From the NCBI RefSeq assembly GCF_947501425.1, contig NZ_CANMVN010000006.1, positions 1 to 64,000 on the forward strand: 64,000 nt of DNA, written 5' to 3'. The notes under the pieces are model-generated. The model saw nothing but the letters and a program-made list of their open reading frames with translations, did not search any database and had not been told where the DNA came from. Below, in pieces: positions 16,107 through 25,097 of the stretch. Origin of the DNA: an uncultured Psychroserpens sp. (GTDB lineage: Bacteria; Bacteroidota; Bacteroidia; Flavobacteriales; Flavobacteriaceae). The position numbers and the translations under genes were made by a program. The stretch's first letter is position 1; each line of letters starts with the position of its first letter.

Positions 16107-16734
16107 GAGATGATTGTTCATTTGATGCTGTTCCTGTAAAATCTGGAACTATATCGTTTTCTACACTGTAAATTCCGTCTTTCTTAAACACTTTATATAC
16201 TGTTAAAAATAGAATTTTTATATCTAAAAATAGTGACATGTTTTTGACATACCACACATCGTATTCAAATTTTTGTTCCCAACTTATGGCATTTCTACCA
16301 TTTACCTGTGCCCAACCTGTAATTCCTGGTTTTATATTATGCCGTTGTTTTTGAAAGTCATTATATCGTGGTAAATAGCGAATTAACAATGGTCTGGGAC
16401 CAATAAGACTCATATCACCTTTAATAACGTTAAGTAATTGCGGAATCTCATCGAGTGAGTACTTCCGAACGAAGATACCAGCTTTTGTTAAGCGTTCTGA
16501 TGGTGGAAGTAGTTCGCCATTAGCATCGGTTTTATCGTTCATGGTTTTGAACTTGATGATCTTAAAGATACGCTCATTTTTTCCTGGTCGCTTCTGATAG
16601 AAAAATGCCTTGCCATTGTTCTTTATCATAAGTACTAACCATGTTATAGCAAAGATTGGAAATAACAATATAAACCCAATGCTAGCAGCAATAGTGTCGA
16701 AAAAAGGCTTTATGATGTTTCTATACAATGCCAT
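16096..16734 (-). CDS. undecaprenyl-phosphate sugar transferase (initiating enzyme)
   Basis: About 212 residues from the ATG at 16734, which overlaps the previous stop as TAATG; an earlier in-frame ATG at 16773 would run 40 bases into that gene. Short PglC/WcaJ C-domain type: one N-terminal membrane segment (FDTIAASIGFILLFPIFAIT) and the catalytic stretch FFYQKRPGKNERIFKIIKFKTM. KYSLDEIPQLLNVIKGDMSLIGPRPLL follows, then the closing RHNIKPGITGWAQVNGRN. It places the first sugar phosphate on undecaprenyl phosphate at the inner membrane, starting the repeat unit. Confidence 0.94.
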   Translation of the reverse strand: MALYRNIIKPFFDTIAASIGFILLFPIFAITWLVLMIKNNGKAFFYQKRPGKNERIFKIIKFKTMNDKTDANGELLPPSERLTKAGIFVRKYSLDEIPQLLNVIKGDMSLIGPRPLLIRYLPRYNDFQKQRHNIKPGITGWAQVNGRNAISWEQKFEYDVWYVKNMSLFLDIKILFLTVYKVFKKDGIYSVENDIVPDFTGTASNEQSSHGN

Positions 16735-17879
16735 TAATGTAAACTCTTGTAATAATTTAATAGTTCGTTCCACACAAATTCCTGTTCATATCGATCAATA
16801 ATTCTAGTGCGTGTGTGTTGGATCATTTCTCGTCGCTCATGAGGATTATCGATCATAAACTGCATTGCGTTTTCCAGAGCCATTTCATTTTTAACAGGAA
16901 TAACCAAGCCATTAACTTGGTCTTCAATAACTTCATTACAGCCGTTAATATTAGAAACAATAGCAGGTAAACCCATACAACTACATTGAAGAACGACATT
17001 TGGAAAGCCCTCACGATAACTAGGAAAAGTGAGCACATGCGAAATAGCAACGTATGGCCTGATATCTTTTTGTACACCAACAGCTAAAATTTGGTTGTTT
17101 TCTGCGATTCGTTTTTCGGTTTCAGGTAACAAAGGATCTAAATGGTTTTCTCTGGGACCTACCAGAAGCAACTTACAATTCAATTGTTTCTTTGATAATC
17201 TATCAAAAGCATTCACTAGCTCATTAATGCCTTTGTCTTTTACTATCCGACCAATAAAGATAAATACAATGTCATCGTTTGTAATTTCAAGTTCTTGTTT
17301 TAGCGCTTCTTTTTTTTCTTTGGAAACTAAAGCGGTATCATAATGCTTAGTGTCTATGCCATTGGAACTTCCGTTAGCAATTACCAAAAGTTTTTCTGGT
17401 GATGTGTACTTGTTCTCAATAATGATTTGCTCTAATCCATAAGAATTAGGTAAAATCTTTGTGGCGCATTTATAGGTGAATTTTTCGACGATATCCAGAA
17501 GTTTACGCTTTTTACCTGAAACTTCAAGTAATGGCAATCCAGCTATGGTATGTAGTCTGTGAGGTACTTTAGCCATCTTAGCAGCAAGCATACCCAAGGT
17601 GCCAGCTTTTGGTGTATGAGTATGAACAATAAAAGGCTTTTCAGCTTTAAAAAACTTATAGAGTTTATAGGCTGCTTTTAAGTCTTTAAGAGGTGTTATG
17701 GTTCTTGTCATCTCAACCACATGAGTTTTGATGCCTTCATTTTGTCTAACTTCAGCTAAAGCATCACCATCACCAGAAACACCTATGACCTCATAGTGCT
17801 GACTCATAAAACGAGACTGACCTTTTAAGAGTGTTCTTAAAGAGGATGGAACTGTGGTGATACGAATTAGTTTTTTCAT
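16734..17879 (-). CDS. glycosyltransferase family 4
   Basis: 381 residues. GT-B fold: acceptor side with RTLLKGQSRFMSQHYEVIGV and HTHTPKAGTLGMLAA. The C-terminal donor domain has FIFIGRIVKDKGINELVNAF and the EGFPNVVLQCSCMGLPAIVSN motif, with the EX7E pair of GT4 enzymes. It should add the second or a later sugar to the lipid-linked unit at the cytoplasmic face, since its stop overlaps the start of the initiating transferase gene by one base. Confidence 0.92.
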   Translation of the reverse strand: MKKLIRITTVPSSLRTLLKGQSRFMSQHYEVIGVSGDGDALAEVRQNEGIKTHVVEMTRTITPLKDLKAAYKLYKFFKAEKPFIVHTHTPKAGTLGMLAAKMAKVPHRLHTIAGLPLLEVSGKKRKLLDIVEKFTYKCATKILPNSYGLEQIIIENKYTSPEKLLVIANGSSNGIDTKHYDTALVSKEKKEALKQELEITNDDIVFIFIGRIVKDKGINELVNAFDRLSKKQLNCKLLLVGPRENHLDPLLPETEKRIAENNQILAVGVQKDIRPYVAISHVLTFPSYREGFPNVVLQCSCMGLPAIVSNINGCNEVIEDQVNGLVIPVKNEMALENAMQFMIDNPHERREMIQHTRTRIIDRYEQEFVWNELLNYYKSLH

Positions 17880-17882
17880 GAT

Positions 17883-18965
17883 CTAATTCTTTACTTGTGA
17901 ATCAATAATATCTAAAAAGGACTCTATGCTTCTTGAGTTCAAATAGCTATCAAAAATAGCTCTAATACTTGTATTATCAGTGTCAAAACAAGTTTTCATA
18001 GCTTCAAAAAGAGCTTTTCCATTGTTAGGCTCGCATGTGTAAACACCTTCTATGTGTTCAATACCACCTGCACAAAGTGTACTGACAACGTTAGAGTTTT
18101 GAGACATCATTTGCAAAAGTACATTTGGAAAGCCTTCAATACGTGATGATACTACACACATCTTTGCCTGTTTAAAATACGCATATACATTTTTTACAAA
18201 ACCTCGAAATATAACTGAATCACTTATGTTTAGGTCTTTAGCTTGTGTTTGCAAGGTGTCCAGTAATCCTCCTTCGCCTAATATGATTAATTTTAGATTT
18301 GGATGTTCTGCTTTTAATTTTGAAAATGCGTCAATAAGCAAATCATAACCTTTAAGTTCGATTAATCGTCCTGCAGAAACAATATATTCATCAGGTAGCG
18401 TAGTTTCTAATTCAACCGAAGCCAGAGTATTTGAAAGCTTTAAATCAATAGGATTGGGAATTACACTAACTTTAGTTCGCCTTTCTATTTTACTAAAATG
18501 CTCAGAGAATTGTTGTTTCATTAATTCTGTTTGACAAATTAATACATCCATTTTTCTGTAGCCTAAGTTGATGATGTTTTTATAAAACTTAAGTTGTTTG
18601 CCTTTAAATCTGATAAAAATTGAAGTAGATTCTCTGGCAATGAAATACTTTGATTTTAAGATGCCCAATGATTTCATAATCCCTACCATTGCATTGGCGT
18701 AGACCTGTGATGTGAAGATATAATCGTATTTTTTTCTTTTGAAAAGCATGATAAAGAAAAATTGTATCAATCCAACAATCTCGTGAGTTTTAGATATAAA
18801 CCTAAGATTGGTAAAATCTTTAATATCATCCCATCGACCTCTTTCATTATTTTTAAATGAATATACATCTACATCATCATTTTTATAATGAATAGCAATC
18901 ATTTTCAGGTAGTTCTCTGCGCCACCTAATGAATCTGTTGGAAGTACAATTAAAATTTTCTTCAT
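17883..18965 (-). CDS. glycosyltransferase family 4
   Basis: 360 residues. N-terminal LPTDSLGGAENYLKMIA is the acceptor-side glycine loop of GT4 enzymes; the donor half has VSAGRLIELKGYDLLIDAF, LIILGEGGLLDTLQ, VIFRGFVKN and SRIEGFPNVLLQMMSQN. Three bases separate it from the next gene, so translation is probably coupled. Sugar specificity cannot be told. Confidence 0.92.
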   Translation of the reverse strand: MKKILIVLPTDSLGGAENYLKMIAIHYKNDDVDVYSFKNNERGRWDDIKDFTNLRFISKTHEIVGLIQFFFIMLFKRKKYDYIFTSQVYANAMVGIMKSLGILKSKYFIARESTSIFIRFKGKQLKFYKNIINLGYRKMDVLICQTELMKQQFSEHFSKIERRTKVSVIPNPIDLKLSNTLASVELETTLPDEYIVSAGRLIELKGYDLLIDAFSKLKAEHPNLKLIILGEGGLLDTLQTQAKDLNISDSVIFRGFVKNVYAYFKQAKMCVVSSRIEGFPNVLLQMMSQNSNVVSTLCAGGIEHIEGVYTCEPNNGKALFEAMKTCFDTDNTSIRAIFDSYLNSRSIESFLDIIDSQVKN

Positions 18966-18966
18966 T

Positions 18967-20064
18967 TTACTGGCTTCTCTGATTAGCTATTAGGTGTTCA
19001 AAAGTGGTTTCGTAACGCATTAAAATGACATCGCTGTTAAATTTTCCGACTACTGAGTTTTTAATTTTCTTAGCGTTCCATTGTTGAGATAAGGCTTTGT
19101 TTAAATAGGCTAAATAGTCGTCTTCATTTTCTGCTAAGTAGCCATTAGTGTTGTGTGCAACAATTTCTTGAGTACCACCAGGCGCTCGAAATGCTAGTAC
19201 AGGAGTTCCAATGACACAACTTTCTAGGAGCGCATTAGGAAAACCTTCTACAAACGAACCTTGTAAAAACAGATCACTTTCAGATAGATATTTCGAGACA
19301 TTGTCGGTATATTCAATCCATCTTATCTTATCAGAAATATTAAGTTCATCAGCTAAAGCTATTAACTGCTCTTTTTGGTCGCCATCACCAATTATAGTAT
19401 ATCTATAAGGAACTTCAAGTTTCGAAAGCGTTTCCATAATTCGTTTGTGACCTTTTTCTAAACTCAATCTGCCAATCGTGATTAATTCTCTTGGTTCATT
19501 TGCATTGATAGGTAAGGACCTCAAAGGCAAGTTGCTTGAGATTGGGTTATTGATAACGCTTATTTTTTCTTCGGAAATTCTAAATCGCTTTTTGACGTTT
19601 TCTGCCATTTCATGGGACTGGCAAACAATTAAATCAAGGTTTTTATGATAATTTTTATAAAGCCTGTGATATTTAAAGCCTTTATTGACTGTATATTTAG
19701 ATATAATTCCGTTAAGACTAGCTTCTCTGCCTACAAAAAGTGTGGATTTAAAATACGGTCTGAAAATTGTTAAAATACGATTGACATGCGCTATTGATCC
19801 TAATACAATATCAGGTTTTTGTGCATTAATAATGTTAAACAGTGGTCTTATGGCCTTTCTAAGCCTTGGTCTGTTTAGGAAATGGACATCAATACCTTCT
19901 ATTTTGTAAAGCGCAGTTTCTTTAGTGCCAAGTACTACCAAGACCGATTCAAATTTAGTTTTATCTAAATTTTGAGATACAAATGAAATGACACGTTCCG
20001 CTCCACCTGCTTTGAGAGAAGGGAGTATAAATAGTATTTTTATTCTTGAGTTTTGTGTTGACAT
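18967..20064 (-). CDS. glycosyltransferase family 4
   Basis: 365 residues. LPSLKAGGAERVISFVSQNL at the N-terminus is the classical GT4 start; donor domain with LITIGRLSLEKGHKRIMETL, YTIIGDGDQKEQL and GSFVEGFPNALLESCVIGTPVLAF. One base separates it from the following GT4 gene and two from asnB upstream, so it is part of one transcription unit. Confidence 0.92.
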   Translation of the reverse strand: MSTQNSRIKILFILPSLKAGGAERVISFVSQNLDKTKFESVLVVLGTKETALYKIEGIDVHFLNRPRLRKAIRPLFNIINAQKPDIVLGSIAHVNRILTIFRPYFKSTLFVGREASLNGIISKYTVNKGFKYHRLYKNYHKNLDLIVCQSHEMAENVKKRFRISEEKISVINNPISSNLPLRSLPINANEPRELITIGRLSLEKGHKRIMETLSKLEVPYRYTIIGDGDQKEQLIALADELNISDKIRWIEYTDNVSKYLSESDLFLQGSFVEGFPNALLESCVIGTPVLAFRAPGGTQEIVAHNTNGYLAENEDDYLAYLNKALSQQWNAKKIKNSVVGKFNSDVILMRYETTFEHLIANQRSQ

Positions 20065-20066
20065 TA

Positions 20067-21911
20067 TTATACTATTGAGTAACCTTTACCATTAGTTTTG
20101 AGCCATTGTTTCAGAACGAGAAGTTTCCAGATGATTGGATATCTATTTCGTTTGTTGGTCATGTGTTCATTAATGATAGTTTTAATTTTATCCTGATGAA
20201 TCAACGGAATATCCATTAAGCTTTCATCATTAAGTTCGTCTAAAACAAAATCTTTTAAATCTTCTCTAAACCAATTTGCAAAAGGCATAGTAAAACCAGC
20301 TTTAGGTCTGTCAAAAATTTTCTCAGGGACATAATCGTACAGTACTTCTTTTAGCAAACGTTTTTTATTAGACCCTTGCATTTTAAAATTTGTAGGAAGC
20401 GATCTGGCAAATTCCACAACACGATAATCGAGTAGAGGCGCTCTAACTTCTAGCGAGTATGCCATTGATGCTCTGTCAACTTTAGTATTAATATCCCAAT
20501 TAAGGTAGGTTTTTAAATCAAAATCAGAGACACGTTCTAATAAACCCTTATGAGTATGTCTGAGATATTTTTGCTCATCAACTTTCGCATAATTTGGAAA
20601 ATCATACCAAGACGAGTCTGTACCTGTCATTGCCATAAGATATGCATCGTTGACATCTTTTACTTTTAAAACTTCAGAAATTATTTTATGTCTGTAATTT
20701 GGCGACATTTTTACAATTGGTGCAGCCATTTTACGCACTAGGCGAGGGATCTTTAAAAGCTTATTACCATTAGTAATCCAGTCATATCTATGGTATCCAA
20801 TGAAACTTTCATCACCTGCATCTCCAGATAAAGCTACAGTTACTTTTTGTCTGGTGTGTTTAGAAAGTAACATTGATGGTATTGCAGAAGAATCTGAAAA
20901 AGGTTCGTCATAATAGTATGAGAAATTTTCAATGAGATCAATACCTTCATTATAATTACATTCAATAACCTGATGCTCTGTTTTTAAATGATCTGCTACT
21001 TGCTGTGCATAGACACTTTCATCAAATCCTTTTTCATTAAATTTTACTGAAAAGGTCTTTACTTTCGATGTAGAGGTTTCGTTAGCTAGTGCTGCAACGA
21101 GAGAGGAATCAACACCACCAGATAAAAAGACACCTACAGGTACATCGGCAAAAAGACGTTTTTTTACAGCATCTTTAAGCAAGCTATCTAAATCTCCTTT
21201 TGCATCTTTAAAAGACCCTTTGTATTTGTGTGTTCCGTGGTAATCAATGTCCCAGTATTGTTTGATTTTAATATCGCCAGTATTTAAATCGAAATTAAGT
21301 GAATGACCAGCTTTAAGCTTTTTAATTTCATTAAAGATAGACATGGGATCTGGTACATTTCCCCAGGATAAATAGTAACCAATAGCATCTTTTGAAATGG
21401 TTAAATTGTCATTGAACATTTGTATTGAAGACAACTGACTTGAAAATTCAAAGTCTTTTCCGTTGTGATAGTAGTAAAACGGTTTCTGTCCTAAACGATC
21501 TCTAGCTCCAAAAAAGCACTGTTTTATTTCGTCGTAAATAACAAAGGCAAACATACCGTTGAAGTGATGTATGCATTCCTCACCATATTCTAGGTAAGCA
21601 GCACAGATAACTTCTGTATCTGATGTTGTACGAAAACTATAACCTTTTTGATGTAATTCATGCTTAAGCGTTTGGAAATTGTAGATCTCACCGTTAAAAG
21701 CGATATGTATTTTATCGCTATAAGTAAATGGTTGATCAGATCTGTGGTCTAAATCTATAATAGAGAGTCTATTATGCCCAAAAATAACGTTGTGTTTGTT
21801 TTTGTAGGTTTGCCAACCCATTTTATCTGGACCTCTGAACGCAGTTCTTTTGAGCTTGTCTTTGACCTGTTGTTCACTATATGGTAAGGTTGATCCGTAT
21901 ATTCCACACAT
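20067..21911 (-). CDS. asnB: asparagine synthase (glutamine-hydrolysing)-like
   Basis: 614 residues. Class II glutamine amidotransferase domain with the N-terminal nucleophile Cys2 (MCGIYG), RLSIIDLDHRSDQPF and FNGEIYNF. The ATP-pyrophosphatase synthase domain follows with the PP-loop GVFLSGGVDSSLVAA (about 250-264) and DAGDESFIGYHRY. Copies inside polysaccharide loci are thought to amidate uronic-acid-type sugars rather than make free asparagine; here that is an inference from position. It is the first gene after a 113-base gap with a good promoter box, so it likely heads the downstream part of the locus. Confidence 0.92.
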   Translation of the reverse strand: MCGIYGSTLPYSEQQVKDKLKRTAFRGPDKMGWQTYKNKHNVIFGHNRLSIIDLDHRSDQPFTYSDKIHIAFNGEIYNFQTLKHELHQKGYSFRTTSDTEVICAAYLEYGEECIHHFNGMFAFVIYDEIKQCFFGARDRLGQKPFYYYHNGKDFEFSSQLSSIQMFNDNLTISKDAIGYYLSWGNVPDPMSIFNEIKKLKAGHSLNFDLNTGDIKIKQYWDIDYHGTHKYKGSFKDAKGDLDSLLKDAVKKRLFADVPVGVFLSGGVDSSLVAALANETSTSKVKTFSVKFNEKGFDESVYAQQVADHLKTEHQVIECNYNEGIDLIENFSYYYDEPFSDSSAIPSMLLSKHTRQKVTVALSGDAGDESFIGYHRYDWITNGNKLLKIPRLVRKMAAPIVKMSPNYRHKIISEVLKVKDVNDAYLMAMTGTDSSWYDFPNYAKVDEQKYLRHTHKGLLERVSDFDLKTYLNWDINTKVDRASMAYSLEVRAPLLDYRVVEFARSLPTNFKMQGSNKKRLLKEVLYDYVPEKIFDRPKAGFTMPFANWFREDLKDFVLDELNDESLMDIPLIHQDKIKTIINEHMTNKRNRYPIIWKLLVLKQWLKTNGKGYSIV

Positions 21912-21944
21912 AAAATTTAGATATTTGGGAGTTTATGTTCGGAA

Positions 21945-21952
21945 CAAAAATA
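21945..21952 (-). promoter_or_regulatory. -7 promoter box ahead of asnB and the downstream glycosyltransferases
   Basis: On the minus strand 21952-21945 reads TATTTTTG, an exact TAnnTTTG box 33 bases before the asnB ATG. It lies in the only sizeable gap between asnB and the GT4 gene at 22025, which supports an internal promoter. The -33 region holds a T-run (TTTTTTA) about 21 bases upstream. Confidence 0.5.
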
Positions 21953-22024
21953 GATATTATATTCACTTTTACTTAAAAAAGACTATTAAAGGTTGTTTTA
22001 GACTATGAAATGAAAATAGACTAG

Positions 22025-23092
22025 CTAGGATACAGATTCATAAAGCTTTAAATGCGCTTCGTAAACTTCATCAATATTATAGGTTTTCTTCATTTGACTG
22101 TATAGCAGTTCAGCTTTTTCAAGTGCAGAATTATAATTTTGAACGCAATTTATCATTGAGTCATGAAAATGTTCTAAATCTGATACATAGGCATTATGTT
22201 GATTTAAAAAATCAGGAATACTACCAACAGGAGTGGAAATAATTGGAAGTTTTGCAGCAGCAGCCTCAATGATAACCATTGGCATTCCTTCCCACTTAGA
22301 AGGTAAAATTAGTGCGTTTCCAGATCTTAGATAAGGCTTGATGTCACTCTTAAAGCCATGACAATTAAAATGCTTTTTAAAGTCGGAGTGATCTTTGGCT
22401 TCTAATTCAATAAGATGTAATAGTTGTGGTTGTAACTTACCTTCACCAACCACATCAAAAACAAAATTTGTAATTCCTGCCGCTCTGAGTTTTTTTGCAG
22501 CACTTATCATGTAGATAGGATTCTTTTCATCGCTCAGCCTTCCCAAATAAAGAAAAGAAAAGGGTTGAGTTGGACTGATAGTTCTTTCAGATTTTACTGA
22601 TAGATTTTCAAAATCTACTCCATTTGGTATAACAGCACTGTTTTTCAAATACCATAGTTTAGCGTTGTTACTAAAGACAATATCTTTTTTCCGTAGTAAT
22701 TTGGTTAAGAATAGAATTACTTTTCTTGGGTATATTTCTATTGTACTTGAATGTAAGGTGAATACAATAGGTATCCTTTTAAAAAACAGTCTGTAGAGCA
22801 TTCCTAATGCTACTCCATGAAATTGATGACAATGAAAAACAACACCATCAAAATCCTTAATGATATGATGCATTTTTTTAAGTCCGATCTTTAAACTTGA
22901 ATTTTTAAAAGATGTGATATTTAAAAAATGGTATTCTATGTCATGTTCCTTGAACTTGGGCTCTAATGTATTTACACTAGAAATTGAGAAAACGATGGTT
23001 TTAATATGAGGTGTAGAGCTTTTTGCTAATTGGAGGACCATTTGTTCGGCACCTCCACCGCCTAAAGAACTTGAAATATGAACTATAGTCAA
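22025..23092 (-). CDS. glycosyltransferase family 4
   Basis: 355 residues. SSSLGGGGAEQMVLQLAKSS at the N-terminus and HCHQFHGVALGMLYR form the acceptor side; the donor side has FLYLGRLSDEKNPIYMISAA, VVGEGKLQPQLL and PSKWEGMPMVIIEAAAAKLPII. It is followed by a 113-base gap before asnB. Two bases separate it from the polymerase gene. Confidence 0.92.
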   Translation of the reverse strand: MTIVHISSSLGGGGAEQMVLQLAKSSTPHIKTIVFSISSVNTLEPKFKEHDIEYHFLNITSFKNSSLKIGLKKMHHIIKDFDGVVFHCHQFHGVALGMLYRLFFKRIPIVFTLHSSTIEIYPRKVILFLTKLLRKKDIVFSNNAKLWYLKNSAVIPNGVDFENLSVKSERTISPTQPFSFLYLGRLSDEKNPIYMISAAKKLRAAGITNFVFDVVGEGKLQPQLLHLIELEAKDHSDFKKHFNCHGFKSDIKPYLRSGNALILPSKWEGMPMVIIEAAAAKLPIISTPVGSIPDFLNQHNAYVSDLEHFHDSMINCVQNYNSALEKAELLYSQMKKTYNIDEVYEAHLKLYESVS

Positions 23093-23094
23093 AG

Positions 23095-24213
23095 CTAAAT
23101 TGTTTTAGTAATTAATTCTTCCTTGATCGTTTCCTCTTGATTCTCTTCGTGTAAGAGCCTTACAAATATCCAGATAGAAGTAAATAGAATTAGACTGTTA
23201 TCAAAATAGTTGTGCATGATCATTAAGATACCAACCATTGAAATGGTAAGCATAAGTTTATGTGGATCTGGAGTAAACTGCTCGACACTTCGTTTTAACA
23301 TGAAAACATAAATACCTATCATCATGAGAAGCGGAAATATACCAGCTTCACCTAAAACCATTAAAAATGTGTTGTGTACGCCTTGTTTTGTAGGGTTTAA
23401 ACCGCTCAACATTTGAAAACCATTACCAAAAAATGGGTTATTGGTAATTTGGTCATAGTACTCAGACCAGGTTTCTAATCTTGAACCTTGTTGAATAGTT
23501 GAGATACTGGATTCAGACTGGTCTGTAAAAAGCCCTTCAAATGCCGAAAACCGCACAGCATTAAATTTCAGTAAGCTGGCAAGACTTAATACAATTATTA
23601 TAGCACCAGCACCTAAACCAAAAGTCAATGAATTTCTTCGATCTGCAATAACCGATATGACACTTATGACTAGCCAGAGTGAAATAAAAGTTCTTGAAAA
23701 GGTAATGATTCCAGCAAATGTGAGTACAAATTGTCCAAAGAGCCTCAGCTTTTTATTATCAATAACATAACTTAAACAATATCCAATGATACAAATAAAA
23801 CCAGCGCCATTTGGATTTAGGTAAAATCCACTATAGCGACCATATCCATTGGGAAACGCTACTGCGTGAACAAGAATGCTCAAACTACCTAATATGGCAA
23901 GTATAAAGAACTCTTTCTTAGTGGTGTTTCTTGCTAATTCTGCACCTGATATTATTAGTATGATATATTTTATGAGTTTATATGTGAAATCTTCTACATC
24001 ATTGACGAAAGTGTAACCACTAATTAAAAAATAGGAAATACCTAAAATTAGAAACGGAATTAACAATTTCCGTTTAGCACTTAACAAATAATACACCAAT
24101 AGTAATCCATAAGTGAGATAACTCAACATACTACCAATAGATTGATCGTATGAGAAGAAACTTGGAATTCCCCATAGCAGCATTATTAAAGTGACGTATT
24201 TTAATAATTTCAT
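23095..24213 (-). CDS. O-antigen polymerase/ligase-like membrane protein (Wzy candidate)
   Basis: 372 residues with about ten hydrophobic segments. A periplasmic loop of about residues 215-265 holds RLETWSEYYDQITNNPFFGNGFQM and HNTFLMVLGEAGIFPLL, the pattern of the Wzy/WaaL O-antigen ligase family (R, H and the P-x-G-x-G-like stretch). It most likely polymerises flipped repeat units in the periplasm, since a flippase, Wzc and Wza are all encoded in this locus. Ligase activity is the alternative. Confidence 0.85.
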   Translation of the reverse strand: MKLLKYVTLIMLLWGIPSFFSYDQSIGSMLSYLTYGLLLVYYLLSAKRKLLIPFLILGISYFLISGYTFVNDVEDFTYKLIKYIILIISGAELARNTTKKEFFILAILGSLSILVHAVAFPNGYGRYSGFYLNPNGAGFICIIGYCLSYVIDNKKLRLFGQFVLTFAGIITFSRTFISLWLVISVISVIADRRNSLTFGLGAGAIIIVLSLASLLKFNAVRFSAFEGLFTDQSESSISTIQQGSRLETWSEYYDQITNNPFFGNGFQMLSGLNPTKQGVHNTFLMVLGEAGIFPLLMMIGIYVFMLKRSVEQFTPDPHKLMLTISMVGILMIMHNYFDNSLILFTSIWIFVRLLHEENQEETIKEELITKTI

Positions 24214-25097
24214 AATACTTTCTTAAGTAGTCTAACAGGCATTGAAGCTAAGAAAATAAATAACGACACTAGGTATTTGCCAGTAGATAATTTTAGTTTT
24301 TTATCTGAAAAATACAACCTAGATTTAATGTATTCAAATGCTAAGCTACGGTAGAACTTATGTTTGATGATTTCAGATACAGAAACATCTTTTAAACCAT
24401 AATATGAACTGTAGTAGTATCCTTTTGCCAATCGTTTTCTCGATTTTTTTGAATTGATCAAACTCACTTCAGAATAGTGAGCAGTGAGGTGAGCAATGTT
24501 AAAGCAGAGAAAATCATGCTTTTTATTAATTGTATTCCATGTATGACTTTCTCCAATATGGCAATTGGGTTGAGAATATAAAGGGTGTTTTTTCAAAATC
24601 TCTGTTCGCCAACTGTGCCATTTATCACCTGTTAATTGCTTATTTCTATTCAGAACACGTTGCTCAAAATTAACTTGCCATTTATCCTCCGGAAATGCAT
24701 CACCTTTTACATTTCCGTCTTCATCAAGAACTAATGTCCATACAGCAGCTATATTACTTTTAGATGCATCAATCGAAGACCAGATCTCTTTTAGATCTTT
24801 TAAGGTGTTTGGTACAAAACTGTCGTCACTATCAACAATTATAGTGTATTTTCGATTACATTTCTGAAGTCCGAAATTTACAGCACTTGGTTTTCCTTGA
24901 TTTGTGGGAAGTACATGGTACTGAATTTCCATTTTTGATTGCTTCATCCAATCTTCTACAAGCTCATGTGTATCATCTGAGCTGCAATCATCAACTATGA
25001 TCCAAATAAAATCTTTACAAGATTGATTCAGTAGAGAGTTGTATACGCGATCTAGTGTATGTTTTCTATTATATGTAGGTGTTACAATGTTAAACAT
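24210..25097 (-). CDS. glycosyltransferase family 2
   Basis: 295 residues. GT-A fold: NIVTPTYNRKHTLDRVYNSL at the start, WIIVDDCSSDDTHELVEDW, and YTIIVDSDDSFVPNTLKDL with the DxD metal motif (about 90). The later half has WHSWRTEILKKHP and no membrane helix of note. It overlaps both neighbours by a few bases, so is co-translated with the polymerase and flippase genes. It closely resembles the GT2 gene at 26449-27399 in layout and could be its paralogue. Confidence 0.92.
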   Translation of the reverse strand: MFNIVTPTYNRKHTLDRVYNSLLNQSCKDFIWIIVDDCSSDDTHELVEDWMKQSKMEIQYHVLPTNQGKPSAVNFGLQKCNRKYTIIVDSDDSFVPNTLKDLKEIWSSIDASKSNIAAVWTLVLDEDGNVKGDAFPEDKWQVNFEQRVLNRNKQLTGDKWHSWRTEILKKHPLYSQPNCHIGESHTWNTINKKHDFLCFNIAHLTAHYSEVSLINSKKSRKRLAKGYYYSSYYGLKDVSVSEIIKHKFYRSLAFEYIKSRLYFSDKKLKLSTGKYLVSLFIFLASMPVRLLKKVL

